Origin: a virus
Length of the DNA stretch: 64,000 bases
Strand: one strand, 5' to 3'
IMG/VR virus record: IMGVR_UViG_3300026484_000524
Location: 1-64,000 of that record
Shown one piece after another: positions 44,793-54,080 of the stretch. Position 1 is the first letter of the stretch. Every line of letters starts with the position of its first letter. A program made the position numbers and the translations under genes. The notes below the pieces were generated by a model that did not search any database, was not told where the DNA came from, and was given only the letters and a program-made list of their open reading frames with translations.

Positions 44793-47666
44793 TTAGCAAG
44801 AATCCTCCGTTACTCGATATACATGTTGGAGTTTAATTTCAATGTCATTTACATCTTGAATAGATATATACTCTGGCACATATTCTTTTTGATTTGCAAC
44901 ATCATCAAGCTTATATCTATAGACTATATCAAATGGTAAACTAATATTTACTACCTCTACAACTCCAGGATATTTCAATAGAATGCTTCTAATTTCATCG
45001 CGATATATTGATGCATCAAAACCTGATTTAGTTTTCATAAATTCAAACAAGTCGTTTTTAATAGTATCCAAGAGTGAAACTTTGAAATTACGATCAATTA
45101 AAAGCGTAACGGTAAGTTTTAAGGGTAATTCAATATTTGTACTATCGATTACCTGAGGATCATATATAATTGGTGAGCGATAAGAGTTAAAGCGTATATT
45201 TGAAATGTAACCCCAGGTTTTTGCAAATCTAAGGATACATTGTGTTGAAAATGGTAGTTTGCTATATGCGTTAGAGTAGAGTTTATCAAACGTTGCGTAA
45301 ATTGTTTCAAAGCTATTTGTTGCAGTTAGAGTATAGTAGTCTCCAATTTCTAGAATTGGTACTCCATAAATTGTATATGCCTTCTGACTAGGAATATTTT
45401 TTAAGTCAGCTGGGATTTTAAATGCTTCAATATAAATGCTAGGATCAATATTTAAAACTTTAACTAAAGCTACTTCTTTGTATTCTTTTAGCTCAATTTT
45501 TGGATATTGCACTCTTAATCTACCGGCATAAAAACTTTCAACGTTTCCTTTATATACATTACCAATAATTGTAACGGTAGTTCCTTGTCCTTCAACAACA
45601 GGAATCATTTTGTTGGTTTTTCTATCAAACAAATAAGTATTCTCAGCCTGATATAGATAATACTCTTTAGATTCCTCAAGGGAATAATTTGAGTCAAGTA
45701 CAATATATTGCTTTTGTGCATACTCATAATTGGTTGTAATTAGATAATGCGTATAGTTATCTGGATCAAATTTCATGTCAGAGTATACTGAAATTTCCTC
45801 AGGTTCATTGTTTGTGAAAAATAAAAAGCATTTATCTGGTTTAATTGTTGGATCGGTACTGTAAATATTATATTGCAACTGTAGATAGGATACTGTATAT
45901 TCATCGGCATAGCTCCAAATATATGGGAATTCGTAGATATATTGGATATTATCAATGTATGCGGATACAAGTTGTTCTCCCTTATAGAAAATCAAGCATT
46001 GCCATTTATATCTTACTTTTTCCTTTAAAAGATTTGATGGAATTGTAAAGTTTATGTAGATAAAACCATTTGGATCAAAAGATATATTGTAGTCAGAATT
46101 ATCCAATTGCGTAATTAACTCACCCGTGTCTTGATTATAGAGTGCTAAATGAATTTCAAGATCATCTTGATAATTTTCCTCGCTTAAATCTAATGAGAAA
46201 AATTGTAAAGTTAATTGATGTTGATAATATCCCTGATTATATTGGATTGCCAGAGTTGAAGGTTGGATTAATGAAACTCCATCCGTTTCAGAAGGTTTGG
46301 AAATTAGAAAATGCCATGGTAATGAAATACCATGTAAATATCGATAATACTTGAAGATTTTAAGCTTACTATCGTAACGTAATGCAAACGGTATTACTCC
46401 AGATTCGTTAAATTGAATGTAGTTAGGAGTATCTGTAAAGAGCGAGGAGTCTATAAATGAAGCTCTATTATATTTTTTGTCAAATGTATATACAATTGAT
46501 CCCTGAGGAATTTCTGTTTGTAGTACATTTTTTAGTGTAATTGTATTAGTTTTAAGCGGTTTGAAATTGTAGTATAAAACTGGATATAAAGTGGTTTGCA
46601 AAGTTAACGCGTAATTCCAAGTTGCAGTTACATCATCGTAATTAAGAATTTTTGCAATATTTTCAAAGTCATTTACTGAGATAATTCTGTCTTTGGAGTA
46701 AAAATATAATAATGCATTTCGTTTAACTGAAAAGACATCTTCCTCGTCTTTTCCATTTGTAAATGCATAGTTTTTACAAAAAGTATCGTGAATTTCGCCG
46801 GTAAGTAAGTTTGTACATGTAGTTGCAAGTTGTAGAGAATTTTCGGGACAGTTACCTTTAGATCCTCGAGTATAATAAACATGGATTTCAACAGTGTCCC
46901 CAGGTTTAACTCTTTTGCCAAATACTCCGTTTGAGAATACAAAGAGACATGTTGTATCAAGTTCTTCTACTACATAACAGTACTCATTTGGATTTGCATA
47001 TGTAATATCCTCAACCTCATTTATAAGTTGGCCGTTTACATATACTTTATACTGAGTTACATAATAATCAGGTTTCCTTAATACGAGACGGTAAAAGTCT
47101 CCTTCCGCATAATCGGTTACAGTAAATTCATGTTTATCAAATTCTTCTTGAACTACTTCAATATTTGCTACAATATATGTATTTCCATCAATATGCTGAA
47201 ATTGTCCAGTACCTAAAAACCAGTTTTCATTTTCATCAATATAGTAAACAACGAGACTTTTATCACCTGCATAATACTTTATAACGTAGGTGTATTTTGG
47301 ATAGTAAACAGTATTTCCATATGTAAAATAATGCTCACTTGGAGAAATAACGGTTTCGAAATCTTGACTAGGATCAATGTTTATGTAAAACGATACAGTT
47401 CCCGATGCAGGAACAGCTCTTTTACGTTTATATCCAAGTAGTCGTGCATTTCTAAGAATATTATCAGGAATTGTTGCAGTTAGAAGATTTGTTTCATTAA
47501 AAAGGTATGCCAAGTAAAATAAAACGTTTTGATCAGCAAGTGCAATGATATGCGCGAGAATTGAGATAAATGAAGAAGGACTTCTATCAATCTTTTGGCC
47601 AATAGCTTTCTCAAAGTTATCCAGAATGTTTTCTTTTATCTGCTCGATATATGGTGTAAAATTCAT
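44793..47666 (-). CDS. Baseplate wedge protein, gp6/BaseplateJ-like
   Basis: The T4 gp6 type protein forms the iris-like ring of the baseplate. Diagnostic features: an N-terminal helical region with LLGYKRKRAVPASGTVSFYI (about residues 76-95), the turn FSNGVFGKRVKPGDTVEIHV and YYTRGSKGN (about 247-277), KRNALLYFYSKDRIISVNDF (about 314-333), and a C-terminal domain with LLDTIKNDLFEFMKTKSGFD followed by ILLKYPGVVEVVN. The long insertion (about 400-780) is beta-rich and unusual in length. It follows the tube genes after a terminator; a weak GGGG serves as ribosome-binding site. Confidence 0.78.
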   Translation of the reverse strand: MNFTPYIEQIKENILDNFEKAIGQKIDRSPSSFISILAHIIALADQNVLFYLAYLFNETNLLTATIPDNILRNARLLGYKRKRAVPASGTVSFYINIDPSQDFETVISPSEHYFTYGNTVYYPKYTYVIKYYAGDKSLVVYYIDENENWFLGTGQFQHIDGNTYIVANIEVVQEEFDKHEFTVTDYAEGDFYRLVLRKPDYYVTQYKVYVNGQLINEVEDITYANPNEYCYVVEELDTTCLFVFSNGVFGKRVKPGDTVEIHVYYTRGSKGNCPENSLQLATTCTNLLTGEIHDTFCKNYAFTNGKDEEDVFSVKRNALLYFYSKDRIISVNDFENIAKILNYDDVTATWNYALTLQTTLYPVLYYNFKPLKTNTITLKNVLQTEIPQGSIVYTFDKKYNRASFIDSSLFTDTPNYIQFNESGVIPFALRYDSKLKIFKYYRYLHGISLPWHFLISKPSETDGVSLIQPSTLAIQYNQGYYQHQLTLQFFSLDLSEENYQDDLEIHLALYNQDTGELITQLDNSDYNISFDPNGFIYINFTIPSNLLKEKVRYKWQCLIFYKGEQLVSAYIDNIQYIYEFPYIWSYADEYTVSYLQLQYNIYSTDPTIKPDKCFLFFTNNEPEEISVYSDMKFDPDNYTHYLITTNYEYAQKQYIVLDSNYSLEESKEYYLYQAENTYLFDRKTNKMIPVVEGQGTTVTIIGNVYKGNVESFYAGRLRVQYPKIELKEYKEVALVKVLNIDPSIYIEAFKIPADLKNIPSQKAYTIYGVPILEIGDYYTLTATNSFETIYATFDKLYSNAYSKLPFSTQCILRFAKTWGYISNIRFNSYRSPIIYDPQVIDSTNIELPLKLTVTLLIDRNFKVSLLDTIKNDLFEFMKTKSGFDASIYRDEIRSILLKYPGVVEVVNISLPFDIVYRYKLDDVANQKEYVPEYISIQDVNDIEIKLQHVYRVTEDSC

Positions 47667-47711
47667 CTAGTATACCCCATTGAAAAAGTTTTTATACTAA
47701 AAAAGTAGTTC

Positions 47712-47752
47712 AGCGAGTAAAAATAGGTAGGCCTGGAAGCTTCCAGGCCTAC
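47712..47752 (-). terminator. Palindromic intrinsic terminator with ACTCGC tail
   Basis: A perfect 26-base palindrome (centre GGAAGCTTCC) lies 15 bases after the second tube gene. On the minus strand it is followed by CTATTTTTACTCGC. It separates the tube genes from the baseplate genes. Confidence 0.9.
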
Positions 47753-47766
47753 ACAATGTATCAAAA

Positions 47767-48546
47767 TTAAGATGCAGTTGTTCCTCCACCAACCTTGTCC
47801 CCTTGATCAGATTCAATTGCAAGCATTTGGTCGTATCTTGCTTTAAGATAGTTGTTTGTACAATGGGTTACTGTTTTTGGGTAGAAGAAGAATCTATCAT
47901 AAGATAAGGTTAAAGAAAGCATTACTTTGTCATTTGTTGCAATATCGTTAGAAATATTGATTGGTAAGTTTGTTGGCCAGATTCCTAAAAATTCAATTGC
48001 AAAGATGATTCTGTCAATATTTGGATCTGTTAAAAACCACCAACATTGTCCTTTATATAAGTCTTGAGCATAAGGAGAGGAAGTAGAAGCTGGTTGATTT
48101 AAACCTTTAACTCTTGCAGCTCCAGATCTCATGGATCTTAATTGGAAGAACCACTGTCTAATAACAGACATTACTCTACCGTTGAAAGTTTCCCAGAACT
48201 CAACGGTAAATGTTTTATCTACTTCAAGTCTTCCAGGAACAGAGTTCCAAGTTCCACCTAATCCATCAATAGTAACTTGAGTAATTGTTGGTTGTGGAAT
48301 ATCGATTTTTGTGTTAAATACGTTGAAGATGTTATCTGCAATATCTTTTGTAATTTTACCGTGAGAATCGTCTTGGTTGTCAGTAAAGATAGTTTTTGGT
48401 AGGTTCCAGGTTATGAAGAAATAACCGGAAACAAGAGGTTCATCTTCATATTGCAATCCGTCTCTTACTAAAATCCTGTTAAAAATGTTGTTTAAGGAAT
48501 TAAAATTACTAACTCCTAAAGCAGTTGTATCACCGTAAAGTTTCAT
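47767..48546 (-). CDS. Tail tube protein, copy 2
   Basis: Strong GGGAGG. The protein shares order and motifs with the gene product at 48580: GYFFITWNLP, then KTFTVEFWETFNGRVMSVIR, KGQCWWFLTDPNIDRIIFAI, then FLGIWPTNLP, and a C-terminal strand VMLSLTLSYDRFFF. Position after the sheath gene and the paired paralogue identify both as gp19-like tail tube proteins that stack in hexamers to form the inner tube. One may instead form the special tube ends. An extended Gly/Thr C-terminus (VGGGTTAS) is seen. Confidence 0.75.
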   Translation of the reverse strand: MKLYGDTTALGVSNFNSLNNIFNRILVRDGLQYEDEPLVSGYFFITWNLPKTIFTDNQDDSHGKITKDIADNIFNVFNTKIDIPQPTITQVTIDGLGGTWNSVPGRLEVDKTFTVEFWETFNGRVMSVIRQWFFQLRSMRSGAARVKGLNQPASTSSPYAQDLYKGQCWWFLTDPNIDRIIFAIEFLGIWPTNLPINISNDIATNDKVMLSLTLSYDRFFFYPKTVTHCTNNYLKARYDQMLAIESDQGDKVGGGTTAS

Positions 48547-48579
48547 GACTCAAAATTCCTCCCTTTTCAGGATCCAGAG

Positions 48580-49296
48580 TTACTGTTCTTTTTTATAGAT
48601 ATCCATGACATATAAAGTAGAAAGTAGATTTTGACATCTGTTTTCTAATTCTTCATCTGAAAAGATAAAATCAACTGATAATTGTTGTGTAAATGTATAT
48701 AGCTCAACGTTTCCAGTATCTATTGTAAAAATATCTAAAGGTACGTTTACAGGCCATACTCCTATTAAAGCAATTGCAAAAGTAACTGTATGTACCTGTG
48801 GATCAGTTGTGAATAAAACCATATTCGCTTTATATTTTGCTTTGTATCCGGAACCATAACTTTCAACTAATCCTGGAGTTGCATTTGAGTATATATCATA
48901 GCTAATAGGCCTTATTGCTTGATGCCATGCTCTAAAAAATTTTGTAAGTGACATGTATTGTGAATCAATGAAGCGAATTGTAATGTTAGTAGTTTGCTGA
49001 ATTTTACCAGGCGTTTTGATTTGCAGAAATCCATCCCATGTTGTAATATCTAAAGTCCAATCACCTAACGTTACCGAGCGTATTAACGTTGCAACAGCAT
49101 TTTGTTGATCTTGTACATTTACCAAATCATAGTTAGATAGAAAAGTTTGAGAAATAGGAGGTAGATGTTCAATCCATGCAAAAAAGTATCCGGCTACTGC
49201 AGGTTCAAATTGATATTGTGGTTCATAGTTTCCATTGACATTATACCAATCAACACCACCTTGTCTAGTTAGGACATTTTTAAATACATTTGGCAT
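48580..49296 (-). CDS. Tail tube protein, copy 1
   Basis: Located directly downstream of the sheath gene, separated by a terminator. Conserved segments with the second copy: GYFFAWIEHLP, NITIRFIDSQYMSLTKFFRA, MVLFTTDPQVHTVTFAIALI and GVWPVNVPLDI. The protein is predicted to form the beta-barrel of the gp19-like tube. The ribosome-binding site is modest (AGGTG). The pair is clearly paralogous but diverged, so they probably do different jobs, for instance main tube and tube end, or two alternating tube subunits. Confidence 0.75.
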   Translation of the reverse strand: MPNVFKNVLTRQGGVDWYNVNGNYEPQYQFEPAVAGYFFAWIEHLPPISQTFLSNYDLVNVQDQQNAVATLIRSVTLGDWTLDITTWDGFLQIKTPGKIQQTTNITIRFIDSQYMSLTKFFRAWHQAIRPISYDIYSNATPGLVESYGSGYKAKYKANMVLFTTDPQVHTVTFAIALIGVWPVNVPLDIFTIDTGNVELYTFTQQLSVDFIFSDEELENRCQNLLSTLYVMDIYKKEQ

Positions 49297-49317
49297 CGAG
49301 GCACCTATTACATGTAG

Positions 49318-49352
49318 TAATAAAAGCTCCCAGGGGTTAACCCCTGGGAGCT
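49318..49352 (-). terminator. Palindromic intrinsic terminator after sheath gene
   Basis: A perfect 28-base palindrome (AGCTCCCAGGGG and its complement, centre TTAA) lies just after the sheath stop codon. On the minus strand it is followed by TTTATTACT. It limits sheath read-through into the tube genes or trims their mRNA. Confidence 0.85.
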
Positions 49353-49378
49353 AAATTCACAATATTCAATTTTTTGGA

Positions 49379-51370
49379 TTACTTGATAATGAAGTCGAGA
49401 AGAATTTTTTCCAATGGTCTTACAGGTACAAGTAAAATTGTAGCATGAGCCATCTTTTGTTTCTTTTCGTATTCTGTAGCTCCAACAGTTACGTTGAATA
49501 GCTCTAAACCGCGTCTTGCTTGAATTTCTGCAAGGAATGATCTAATTCCAGCTTCAATTTGTTGCCATGTAATTGGATCGTTTTGTTCAAAAATGAAGTA
49601 TTCACAGAATTTTCTTAAGGATTTTGCAATATATAATACAAGTCTTGCAATGTTTACGTTTTGTAATGCAGATGGTTTTCTTTGAGAGGTTAAGTTACCC
49701 CAAACTACATAAGTTCCCATTCTTTTTGTAAGTGGGTTGATTTGATTGAGGTACCATCTATCTAAGTCTGCATTTTTAACTACGTATTGTAATTCGAGAC
49801 ATTGGAATGTACCTCTGTTAAATCCTGCAGGAGCAAACCATAATTCACCCATCTTATCACTTCTTGGAATTACGTAAGCCATATGATAAGATGGAGCTAC
49901 CCATAATTCTTTTCCTTCATGTTCACTATAGATTTTGGAATATGGTGCATAAATTGCTGCTTGCCAGTGGTTGAAGGATGCCATTTCATTATTTCTGATA
50001 GTTACTGCTTCATCAGGATCTTTAGATCTAGGTAAGTCAATTACTGCAAAACAGTCTCCTCTTGTTAAAACGTAGTCGAGTATTTTAAGTTTGATGTTAA
50101 GAGGATACCCTGCGTCAAAGATTAAGGAAATGTCGTTATCGTAAATATCTACAACTCTATCATCAAAATATCCAGAAAGTGCGTAGTTCATTGCATTTGC
50201 AAATACAACTTGATCAAGTCTACCTTTTTCGTCGTATAATGCTCCAAATGAACCGTTTCTAAGTTCAATAAGTACTCTCTCGTTAGGGAATGGAGATCCT
50301 GGATTGTATTCATAAAATGGCTCTAATACTCTATCAATAATTCTCTTGTTTGGATCCTTAGGATCTGGAGTTTCAACAGCCCATTTTAAATTATCAGCGT
50401 TTACTTGAATTCTTACGTATTTAGAGTATTTATTAAGTACATAACCGATGTAGATGGATTCTCCAGAGTAGTCTGTATCTTTTGGATCGAAGGATACTAC
50501 AAATGGACCTTCAATTGGAGAAAGTGTATTTGTTGTATCATCATATCTAAATACAGTAACTTTGTAATAACCTGGATTTGTTACATCTGGTATAATTCCA
50601 ATTCTAAGTGAGTTATACCAAGGTCCTCTTCCAACCCCGTAAATTACAAATAGTGGTTTGAAAGAGTCTGCAGCTGGATTAAAGTTATACCAGTAAGAAG
50701 ATGGATCTGTATAACCAGGGAAATATTTATCAGTAAATCCGTTGCTTGGATCTAAGATTGCGTCGATTTTGAGTTCTTCCCAGTTGGTTTCAGTTAAAAG
50801 TGCAGGAATTGTTGTATCAGTTTTTACAATAAGTGGGTTGTATTCTAAGTCGATATCGTCAGTTCTAATTGTAGTTGCAGAAATGGATTTTGTAACATAT
50901 CCAAATTGTTCATCTAAGTCGAGTGTTGCATCTGGATCTTCTGGTACTCCATAAAGTGGATCAAAGTATCTTACAAATGGAGCAACTCTGTCAAGATTTC
51001 CATTTGAGTCAGTTTGATATACTACACCTAAAGTCATATGAGCAAAAGTAGGTGCTGGAAGAACTTCACCGCTCACTACAGGATGAGCATAGTCTTCAGG
51101 AATATTTTCTTGAACTGGTAATACTCTCATTACGTAAAGCCAGGTAGATGCCTTCTTATAGTTGATAGCGTTATATAGTCCTTGTCCGTATTTATGGAGG
51201 TTTGGTTCTCCAAAGTATACAGGTAAATCAATGCTTGATGCAAATAACATTACGTTATCTTCACCACGTTCACTTAAAAATGGAATAAACCCTATTGTAC
51301 CTGGAATCTCTTGTAAATATGTTGATAAATCTGTAATTCGTACGTAAACACCTGGGGATATCATATCCAT
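49379..51370 (-). CDS. Contractile tail sheath protein
   Basis: The N-terminus MDMISPGVYVRITDLSTYLQ is typical of myovirus sheath subunits. It is followed by GTIGFIPFLSERGEDNVMLF. The C-terminal domain contains KSLRKFCEYFIFEQNDPITW, then RRGLELFNVTVGATEYEKKQ, then ILLVPVRPLEKILLDFII, matching the conserved domain that makes the inter-subunit mesh and contacts the tube. At 663 residues it is in the usual range. A variable central region (about 110-400) is exposed on the surface. GGAGG lies 8 bases upstream; terminators flank the gene on both sides. Confidence 0.93.
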   Translation of the reverse strand: MDMISPGVYVRITDLSTYLQEIPGTIGFIPFLSERGEDNVMLFASSIDLPVYFGEPNLHKYGQGLYNAINYKKASTWLYVMRVLPVQENIPEDYAHPVVSGEVLPAPTFAHMTLGVVYQTDSNGNLDRVAPFVRYFDPLYGVPEDPDATLDLDEQFGYVTKSISATTIRTDDIDLEYNPLIVKTDTTIPALLTETNWEELKIDAILDPSNGFTDKYFPGYTDPSSYWYNFNPAADSFKPLFVIYGVGRGPWYNSLRIGIIPDVTNPGYYKVTVFRYDDTTNTLSPIEGPFVVSFDPKDTDYSGESIYIGYVLNKYSKYVRIQVNADNLKWAVETPDPKDPNKRIIDRVLEPFYEYNPGSPFPNERVLIELRNGSFGALYDEKGRLDQVVFANAMNYALSGYFDDRVVDIYDNDISLIFDAGYPLNIKLKILDYVLTRGDCFAVIDLPRSKDPDEAVTIRNNEMASFNHWQAAIYAPYSKIYSEHEGKELWVAPSYHMAYVIPRSDKMGELWFAPAGFNRGTFQCLELQYVVKNADLDRWYLNQINPLTKRMGTYVVWGNLTSQRKPSALQNVNIARLVLYIAKSLRKFCEYFIFEQNDPITWQQIEAGIRSFLAEIQARRGLELFNVTVGATEYEKKQKMAHATILLVPVRPLEKILLDFIIK

Positions 51371-51407
51371 ATTATATGCGCCTCCACTTCTACGTATTCA
51401 AACTAAA

Positions 51408-51433
51408 ATTCTAATTGTATGTCAAATTAGAAT
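51408..51433 (-). terminator. AT-rich stem-loop before sheath gene (possible terminator/promoter)
   Basis: The inverted repeat ATTCTAATT/AATTAGAAT (9 base pairs, 8-base loop) overlaps the end of the 248-residue virion gene and is followed on the minus strand by TTTAGTTTG. The loop contains TTGACA (51420-51425), a perfect bacterial -35 hexamer, though no clear -10 hexamer follows at 16-18 bases. It may be a weak terminator, part of a sheath promoter, or both. Confidence 0.4.
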
Positions 51434-52173
51434 CTTACACGCCATGTTAATTCAATTGCAATTGAATCATTCTTTGGAATTGGCTCAGGCTCAATAAGTC
51501 TAGAGAATAATACAATTGGATATCCAGTAATGTCATCGGGATAAGCCATAAATAATCCCCATTCACCAATTGACGTTGCAATTGTTGGATCGTAAGAAAT
51601 ATCGTCAGTTTCTACTTTTATTTGGAATTCAGTTATAACTGGTCCTAAAGTATCATCTGTTACAATTTGATAAGTTCCAATGCGTTTGTAGATATATCCT
51701 AAATCGGGCATTTCGGGATCTTTGTAGTAAATTGAAGTATCAATTGAAGTATCGTCAGATGCTTTAAATGGTAATGGAGAAATTAATTTTGTTAAAGTAT
51801 ATGCAGATGCGGTAGTAACTGTACTTTCGCTACTTGATGTTTCTGTACTTGTAGTATTTGTTGTAGTGGAACTCGCATTTGAATCAGTTGTAGTATCGCT
51901 TGAAGTAGATGAACTTGATGAATCTGATGAAGATAATAATACTTGCGAAGAATTATCAGTACCTGCTCCAAATAAAATGATTCTGTAGTTGTCTGCTTTT
52001 TCCCAAACAGTTGGAGGTACTAGAGAATTTGCAGGTTGAGTTAATGGCCCAAGGGTAAACTTCACTAATGCTAATTCATTTGCTACTTGTACAATTAAGT
52101 TCTTTTCATGTCTTACATCTAAGAGTTTTCCGTTTTCATATATTTTTCTAATAACTTCGCCTTTAAAATACAT
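51427..52173 (-). CDS. Tail/baseplate-associated virion protein with Ser/Thr-rich insert, 248 aa
   Basis: GGAGG lies 6 bases before the ATG. The end of the protein, EWGLFMAYPDDITGYPIVLF followed by SRLIEPEPIPKND and ELTWRVRF, has the pattern of small virion proteins that recur in myovirus tail clusters. A low-complexity Ser/Thr/Asp insert (about residues 78-124) contains one DSN and resembles the repeat tail of the fibre protein at 15516. The insert is probably a flexible exposed loop. Exact role not known. Confidence 0.6.
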   Translation of the reverse strand: MYFKGEVIRKIYENGKLLDVRHEKNLIVQVANELALVKFTLGPLTQPANSLVPPTVWEKADNYRIILFGAGTDNSSQVLLSSSDSSSSSTSSDTTTDSNASSTTTNTTSTETSSSESTVTTASAYTLTKLISPLPFKASDDTSIDTSIYYKDPEMPDLGYIYKRIGTYQIVTDDTLGPVITEFQIKVETDDISYDPTIATSIGEWGLFMAYPDDITGYPIVLFSRLIEPEPIPKNDSIAIELTWRVRF

Positions 52174-52193
52174 AGCATTCCTCCTAATAACTG

Positions 52194-54077
52194 TTAGATT
52201 CTGGTTCGTGTATAAGTTACTTCCTTTAAAAGAGTTCCATTTGAATCAAAAGTTTTAATACTATAGTCAACGCTCATATCTTTAAACAATCCAAACTCTT
52301 CAAATAAAATCCAGTCGCTATACTCTCCCAAAATAATATCTTCGTAAATTGTATTAAACGATTGACACTTTGTATTATCAATTGCACTAGAATCTGGCTT
52401 TACACCATCTAGAGTCCAGTTGTATACAAATTTAGATTGATCGTAATAAATTACCCCGGTGTAAGGAAGATAACAAATGATGCGATCTAAATATGCGTAA
52501 AAAGTATTGTTGTATTTCTCAATTAGTTTTTCGCAATGTTCTTGAAGGGGAAGTCTTTCAAATGGGTAAATTAAAATAGTTAAAGCTCTTTGTAAATCCG
52601 TAATGTTCAAAGTTTCAAATACCGACTCAAATTGCAAATATATAGACTCGTCGGAATAAAAAGTTACATAATATGGAAAAATCTTACGATAAATTTGCAA
52701 GAAACTAGCAATTGACTCTTTAAAATTATAGTAGTTCGTAAGAAGACATTTTTCGTATTTAAGTTGAATTAAATAGTAGTTTATCGCGTCAATTAATGTG
52801 GCAATGAATTTAAAACACTCACTTTCTGGAAACTGTTTTACTACATATGTGTAATATGCTATGTTTACGGTAATGAGATACAAGTCGTAATTGATTTCTT
52901 TTAACAACTCAAAGTTGGTAAAAACTTCAAATTCTTCTTTATGAGTTTTGGTTAAATCAACAGTATAATAACTAACAAACTCATTAAACTTTTCCGTTAG
53001 ATTTTCTTCAAATCCTAATTGTGTAGTATACCTATCGTAAAATGTAGTTGCGGCGAAATACGCCGCATGCTCTAAAATCTTAAAACCTTTACATTCTTCA
53101 TAAAACTTGCTTGCAAATTTTTCAAGTAATGGATCAAGCTCTACATGTTCTTGCAAATAAGTACGAAAATCTAAATATTCGAAAATACGTTGTTTTACAT
53201 ATTCAACGCATAATTGAACTACTTTATCTCTAATCTCTGGAGTTGTAAAGTAGCCAGCATATGTATATTTAATGTACTCCGAAATTAAATACTCATTGTC
53301 TTCAGTTAGTAGTAAAAATTGCTGAAAATCGACATTTACGCCTATCAAATGTAAAATAAACTGACGAGCCAAATAAATTTCTAAAAACGAGTAGAGTTCG
53401 TTTGTTTCTGTAAAAGGCTGTAAAGTTTTCTCTAGTATACCGTGGCGTTTATAGTTGTAGTATGCAACATATGCCAATGTATTGAGAAAAAATAACTCCG
53501 TACGGATTTCTTTTACATACTCAATTTTCCCGATAAAGTATAAGGATGTAAATGTAGGTACTGTTAGTTGCTCGATAACCTTAGGATCCAAACGAAGTCT
53601 TTTTAAAACGGTGTTTGTATCAAGTAGCAAACCAGTATCTTTTGTTACAAACGTTATTGGATCTTTGTTAACTAAAACAACTTGATCACATATCAATTGA
53701 TAGACTTTTAAAATTGACAGGATATTTTCTATAAGCTCATTAATTGCAAGCCTTGAAAATAGATGTCTAATTTGATAAACCATTCGTTGTTGTAAGATAT
53801 CAACTGCTTCAACATCAAAAAGGTAATCAATGTATAAAAATGACATAGTTTTGAGAAAGTTTTTACCTGTTAAATAGGAAGGCTCAAAATAGGATGTCGC
53901 ATAATTTATAATACCAACACTTCGTTTTGCAAGAAATTCTGCTAAAACATTTGCAAACTTAAAGGATTTGTAGTATTCAGGATATTGTGATAGGATAAAA
54001 TCAAGAGTTAACGAGGAATCAGCATTATTAACGTAATCGATATACTGTTTGATAAAAGTATCAGTAGTTAATGCCAT
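52194..54077 (-). CDS. Helical virion protein, 627 aa
   Basis: AGGTAG precedes the ATG. The protein is dominated by long Leu/Tyr/Phe-rich helices, with a more ordered C-terminal part ending in KTFDSNGTLLKEVTYTRTRI. It resembles the 934-residue protein at 41987 in composition, though no direct alignment was made. An intragenic GC hairpin (GCGGCG/CGCCGC near 53051-53067) stands out against the AT-rich codons. It lies between gp25-like and sheath genes, in the baseplate cluster. Function unknown. Confidence 0.65.
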   Translation of the reverse strand: MALTTDTFIKQYIDYVNNADSSLTLDFILSQYPEYYKSFKFANVLAEFLAKRSVGIINYATSYFEPSYLTGKNFLKTMSFLYIDYLFDVEAVDILQQRMVYQIRHLFSRLAINELIENILSILKVYQLICDQVVLVNKDPITFVTKDTGLLLDTNTVLKRLRLDPKVIEQLTVPTFTSLYFIGKIEYVKEIRTELFFLNTLAYVAYYNYKRHGILEKTLQPFTETNELYSFLEIYLARQFILHLIGVNVDFQQFLLLTEDNEYLISEYIKYTYAGYFTTPEIRDKVVQLCVEYVKQRIFEYLDFRTYLQEHVELDPLLEKFASKFYEECKGFKILEHAAYFAATTFYDRYTTQLGFEENLTEKFNEFVSYYTVDLTKTHKEEFEVFTNFELLKEINYDLYLITVNIAYYTYVVKQFPESECFKFIATLIDAINYYLIQLKYEKCLLTNYYNFKESIASFLQIYRKIFPYYVTFYSDESIYLQFESVFETLNITDLQRALTILIYPFERLPLQEHCEKLIEKYNNTFYAYLDRIICYLPYTGVIYYDQSKFVYNWTLDGVKPDSSAIDNTKCQSFNTIYEDIILGEYSDWILFEEFGLFKDMSVDYSIKTFDSNGTLLKEVTYTRTRI

Positions 54078-54080
54078 CTA

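Noticed and set aside
53051-53067. GC-rich hairpin GCGGCG/CGCCGC inside the 627-residue virion gene as a terminator
   Set aside because: Neither strand has a T tract after the stem; it may be codon chance (Ala-Ala...Ala-Ala), so it was not listed as a feature.
15516-54077. DSN as an N-glycosylation sequon
   Set aside because: A sequon needs N-x-S/T. The residue two after Asn is often not Ser or Thr (for example DSNGN, DSNYE), so the motif does not fit.
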